A stretch of DNA of 6,960 nt from an uncultured Erysipelotrichaceae bacterium (GTDB taxonomy: Bacteria; Bacillota_I; Bacilli_A; Erysipelotrichales; Erysipelotrichaceae): assembly GCA_902795905.1 (NCBI GenBank), contig CADBMY010000073.1, forward strand, positions 1 to 6,960, in the 5' to 3' direction. The translations under genes and the position numbers were made by a program. Under the pieces are notes generated by a model, which ran no database searches, was not told the origin of the DNA, and saw nothing but the letters and a program-made list of their open reading frames with translations. Of this stretch, positions 4,979 to 6,960 are shown in pieces (the stretch's first letter is position 1; each line of letters starts with the position of its first letter).

Positions 4979-6334
4979 ATGAATAGAAGAACACAGTCAC
5001 TGGACATGGTAAACGGTCCCCTGCTGAAGAATATGTTTATCTTCGCAGTACCGCTGATGCTGTCATCCCTGCTGCAGATGCTGTTTAATTCTGCAGATAC
5101 CGTTATTGTCGGAAAGTTCTCCGGACAGGAGGCACTGGCTGCTGTCGGGGCCACAGGCTCGATCGTCTTTTTCCTGACTGCGATCTTTAACGGTCTGAGT
5201 GTCGGTGCCAACGTTGTGATTGCCAGAATGATCGGACGCGGGGAACCGGACGGCATTCATTCGGCTGTACACACTTCGTACTTTATAGCCATTGCCGGAG
5301 GTATCCTGATGATCCTGATCGGTCAGGTATTCTCCAAACAGATGCTTACACTGGTGGCGACACCTGCCAATATCATTGACCGCTCTATCCTGTACATGCG
5401 GATATTCTTTGCCGGTTCGATCTTCATGATGGTCTATAACTTCGGAGCCGCTGTCCTGCGCAGTGACGGTGATACGACAAGACCGACGATCTTCCTGGCA
5501 ATTTCCGGTGTGCTGAATGTACTGCTGAACCTGTTCTTCGTCGTTGTTCTGGAGATGAGTGTTGCCGGTGTTGCGATTGCGACAGTCATTTCGCAGGCGG
5601 TTGCGGCTTTCCTGGTAACTATAGCGCTGATCAGAAATGAAGGCGTGATCAAGCTCTACCCGAAACAGATCAGCTTTGATAAAAAGATGGCCAGGGATAT
5701 CATCTCGATCGGTCTTCCTGCCGGTCTGCAGGGTATGATGTTCTCGATCAGTAATGTTGTCGTTCAGTCCGGTGTCAACTCATTCGGCTCTGCTGTCGTT
5801 GCCGGAAACAGCGCGGCTGCCAACATTGAGGGCTATGTCTATATCGGAACCGGTGCCTTCACACAGGCGGCGATCACATTTACGGGACAGAATGCCGGTG
5901 CCGGCAATGTCGGGAATATCAAACGTATCATGCTTACGACCCTGTGGCTGACGATCGTCTCCGGTATTGCGATCGGCTTTCTCGGCTGGTACAAGGGAGA
6001 GTTCTTCATGTCGATCTTCACCAACAGTGAGGAAGTTATTCAGGCCGGTATGTACCGCTTGTTCTGGGTATGCATGTTCCTGTTCCTGAACGGTATCATG
6101 GATGTCTTTGTCAGTTCTCTGCGCGGTATGGGCTATTCCACACTGCCGACACTGCTGACGATGACCGGCATCTGCGGTGTGCGTCTTGCCTATCTCTGGC
6201 TGTACTTCCCGCTCCATCATGAACTCAGCTACCTGTATATCTGCTTCCCGCTGAGTTGGACAGTCACATCCATCCTGCAGGCGATCCTGTGGGTAAGATG
6301 CTACAACGCATTCAAGCAGAGGTACGCTGCGTGA
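4979..6334 (+). CDS. MATE family efflux transporter (second copy)
   Basis: This 451-residue membrane protein with about twelve hydrophobic segments is a textbook member of the large clostridial-type MATE group. Landmarks are FAVPLMLSSLLQMLFNSADTV (residues 22-42, Asp40 in the first segment), GLSVGANVVIARMIGRG (72-88), VLRSDGDTTRPTIFLAISGV (159-178) and the C-half counterparts TQAAITFTGQNAGAGN (295-310) and SLRGMGYSTLPTLL (380-393). MATE proteins export drugs or metabolites against a sodium or proton gradient; substrate is unknown. The ATG at 4979 has AAGAGG (4968-4973) five bases upstream and a perfect -10 box. It appears to be transcribed alone, ending at the strong terminator seven bases downstream of the stop. 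It differs from the first MATE protein throughout, so the two are separate subgroups and not a recent local duplication. Confidence 0.95.
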   Translation: MNRRTQSLDMVNGPLLKNMFIFAVPLMLSSLLQMLFNSADTVIVGKFSGQEALAAVGATGSIVFFLTAIFNGLSVGANVVIARMIGRGEPDGIHSAVHTSYFIAIAGGILMILIGQVFSKQMLTLVATPANIIDRSILYMRIFFAGSIFMMVYNFGAAVLRSDGDTTRPTIFLAISGVLNVLLNLFFVVVLEMSVAGVAIATVISQAVAAFLVTIALIRNEGVIKLYPKQISFDKKMARDIISIGLPAGLQGMMFSISNVVVQSGVNSFGSAVVAGNSAAANIEGYVYIGTGAFTQAAITFTGQNAGAGNVGNIKRIMLTTLWLTIVSGIAIGFLGWYKGEFFMSIFTNSEEVIQAGMYRLFWVCMFLFLNGIMDVFVSSLRGMGYSTLPTLLTMTGICGVRLAYLWLYFPLHHELSYLYICFPLSWTVTSILQAILWVRCYNAFKQRYAA

Positions 6335-6340
6335 TCTCTG

Positions 6341-6365
6341 AGACAGACATTTGTCTGTCTTTTTC
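6341..6365 (+). terminator. Rho-independent terminator of the second MATE gene
   Basis: AGACAGAC (6341-6348) pairs with GTCTGTCT (6353-6360) around a 4-base loop, followed by a five-T run. It begins six bases after the TGA stop. The arms consist of a repeated GACA unit, giving a compact, strong hairpin. Confidence 0.92.
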
Positions 6366-6376
6366 TTTATCGGGTA

Positions 6377-6388
6377 CGAAAGCTTTCG
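6377..6388. promoter_or_regulatory. Perfect palindrome CGAAAGCTTTCG, possible operator of the glycerate kinase gene
   Basis: A 12-bp perfect palindrome sits between the MATE terminator and the glycerate kinase -10 box, where the -35/spacer region should be. GAAAG/CTTTC half-sites recall LacI/CcpA-type operators, but the usual central CG and full length are absent, so the regulator cannot be named. Its placement would suit a repressor blocking polymerase. Confidence 0.45.
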
Positions 6389-6395
6389 GAAATGA

Positions 6396-6401
6396 TATGA
6401 T
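6396..6401 (+). promoter_or_regulatory. -10 box candidate for the glycerate kinase gene
   Basis: TATGAT matches the -10 consensus at five of six positions and lies 37 bases before the start codon, after the preceding terminator. No good -35 is present at normal spacing because the palindrome and GGTACG occupy that region. The promoter may therefore need an activator or be weak. Confidence 0.45.
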
Positions 6402-6420
6402 AGATGTATCTCAGTTATAA

Positions 6421-6425
6421 AGGAG
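6421..6425 (+). promoter_or_regulatory. Ribosome binding site choosing between two adjacent ATG codons
   Basis: AGGAG lies four bases before the ATG at 6430 and seven before the in-frame ATG at 6433. Spacing favours 6433, and the resulting N-terminus (MKLLFASDSFKGS) matches how this enzyme family normally begins. Confidence 0.65.
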
Positions 6426-6432
6426 ATTAATG

Positions 6433-6960
6433 ATGAAACTGTTATTTGCGTCTGATTCTTTTAAGGGAAGTCTTACCAGTGAGAAGACAGCAGAACTGCT
6501 GGCACAGGCGGCAGAAACTGTCTTCGGTGAATGTGAAGTATCCTCTGTACCGGTGGCGGACGGCGGTGAAGGAACCGTGGATGCGGTTGTTTCTGCCGAA
6601 GGCGGAAGTTATGTAAAGATTCCGGTACATGGTCCTCTGATGGAGGAGACGGAAGCTTCCTACGGTATCTTTGATGATGGTAAGGCAGTGATCGAAATGG
6701 CAGCCGCTTCAGGTCTGCCGATGGTTCCGGAAGAGAAAAGAGATCCCCGGTATACAACAACATACGGTACCGGAGAACTGATCCTGCATGCACTGAAAAA
6801 CGGATGCCGTGATATCTCCGTGGCAATCGGCGGTTCTGCGACCAACGACGGCGGTATGGGCTGTGCCAGAGCACTCGGTGTACGCTTCCTGGATGCGGAG
6901 GGCAATGAACTGGAAGGTGTAGGCAAGGATCTCGCAAAAGTAGCACATATCGATATGTCA
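6433..6960 (+). CDS. glxK: Glycerate kinase (GarK/GlxK family), 3' truncated
   Basis: The first 176 codons are present, a little under half of the family's usual 370-380 residues; the frame is open to the window edge. The enzyme phosphorylates glycerate with ATP, in this family normally giving 2-phosphoglycerate, and so feeds glyoxylate, glucarate or serine breakdown products into lower glycolysis in the cytoplasm. The signature motifs are clear: ASDSFKGSLTS at residues 6-16, PVADGGEGT at 40-48, IEMAAASGLPMVP at 87-99, TTTYGTGEL at 108-116 and IGGSATNDGGMG at 132-143. The start at 6433 is chosen over ATG 6430 from ribosome-binding-site spacing. It is a new transcription unit, after the MATE terminator, with a palindrome and a -10 candidate upstream. 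Whether it is followed by uptake or tartronate semialdehyde reductase genes cannot be seen. The family assignment is very secure. Confidence 0.96.
   Translation, partial: MKLLFASDSFKGSLTSEKTAELLAQAAETVFGECEVSSVPVADGGEGTVDAVVSAEGGSYVKIPVHGPLMEETEASYGIFDDGKAVIEMAAASGLPMVPEEKRDPRYTTTYGTGELILHALKNGCRDISVAIGGSATNDGGMGCARALGVRFLDAEGNELEGVGKDLAKVAHIDMS

Noticed and set aside
5780..6220. 146-codon minus-strand frame inside the second MATE gene
   Set aside because: Antisense to a well-supported transporter sequence, with no recognisable domain and no ribosome binding site noted.
6473..6946. 157-codon minus-strand frame rich in Arg, Pro and His
   Set aside because: Shadow of the glycerate kinase gene, whose motifs are unmistakable on the plus strand.

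Overview
The window looks like chromosomal DNA from a low-to-mid GC (roughly 50%) Gram-positive bacterium of the Bacillota. The basis is AGGAGG-type ribosome binding sites, compact hairpin/T-run terminators, an M23 plus VanY-type cell-wall peptidase pair, multiple MATE transporters and a DUF349 repeat protein. The style of the M23 and DUF349 proteins makes me think of the Erysipelotrichia, but that is a low-confidence guess from memory. Nothing indicates phage, plasmid, transposon, CRISPR or rRNA/tRNA content.

Layout. Positions 1-1513 hold a two-gene plus-strand unit for cell-wall processing. It starts with the 3' end of a coiled-coil M23 (LytM-type) endopeptidase, whose stop codon is one base from the start of a membrane-anchored VanY/LdcB-type carboxypeptidase; a clear terminator (1524-1550) follows. 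Position 1649-3028 is a first MATE efflux transporter. It is followed 57 bases later, with its own AT-rich promoter candidate, by a 455-residue protein with an unrecognised N-terminal domain and four DUF349 helical repeats (3086-4453). Two back-to-back terminators (4471-4534) separate that gene from a convergent small minus-strand gene of 74 codons (4535-4759) that I do not recognise. A regulatory stretch with two inverted repeats and a perfect TATAAT box (4760-4978) lies between the small gene and a divergent second MATE transporter (4979-6334), which ends at a strong terminator (6341-6365). The window ends in the first 176 codons of a glycerate kinase (from 6433), preceded by a 12-bp perfect palindrome.

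How the genes work together. Only the M23/VanY pair is clearly an operon with a shared theme: one enzyme would cut peptide cross-bridges or stems and the other would trim stem-peptide ends outside the membrane. The remaining genes appear to be separate transcription units: two drug/metabolite exporters of different MATE subgroups, a probable cytoplasmic coiled-coil protein, a small unknown protein and a central-carbon kinase. I see no convincing new multi-gene system. The points most worth a second look are the missing catalytic glutamate in the VanY-type enzyme, the unknown N-terminal domain on the DUF349 protein, and the small convergent gene with its own ribosome binding site and terminator.
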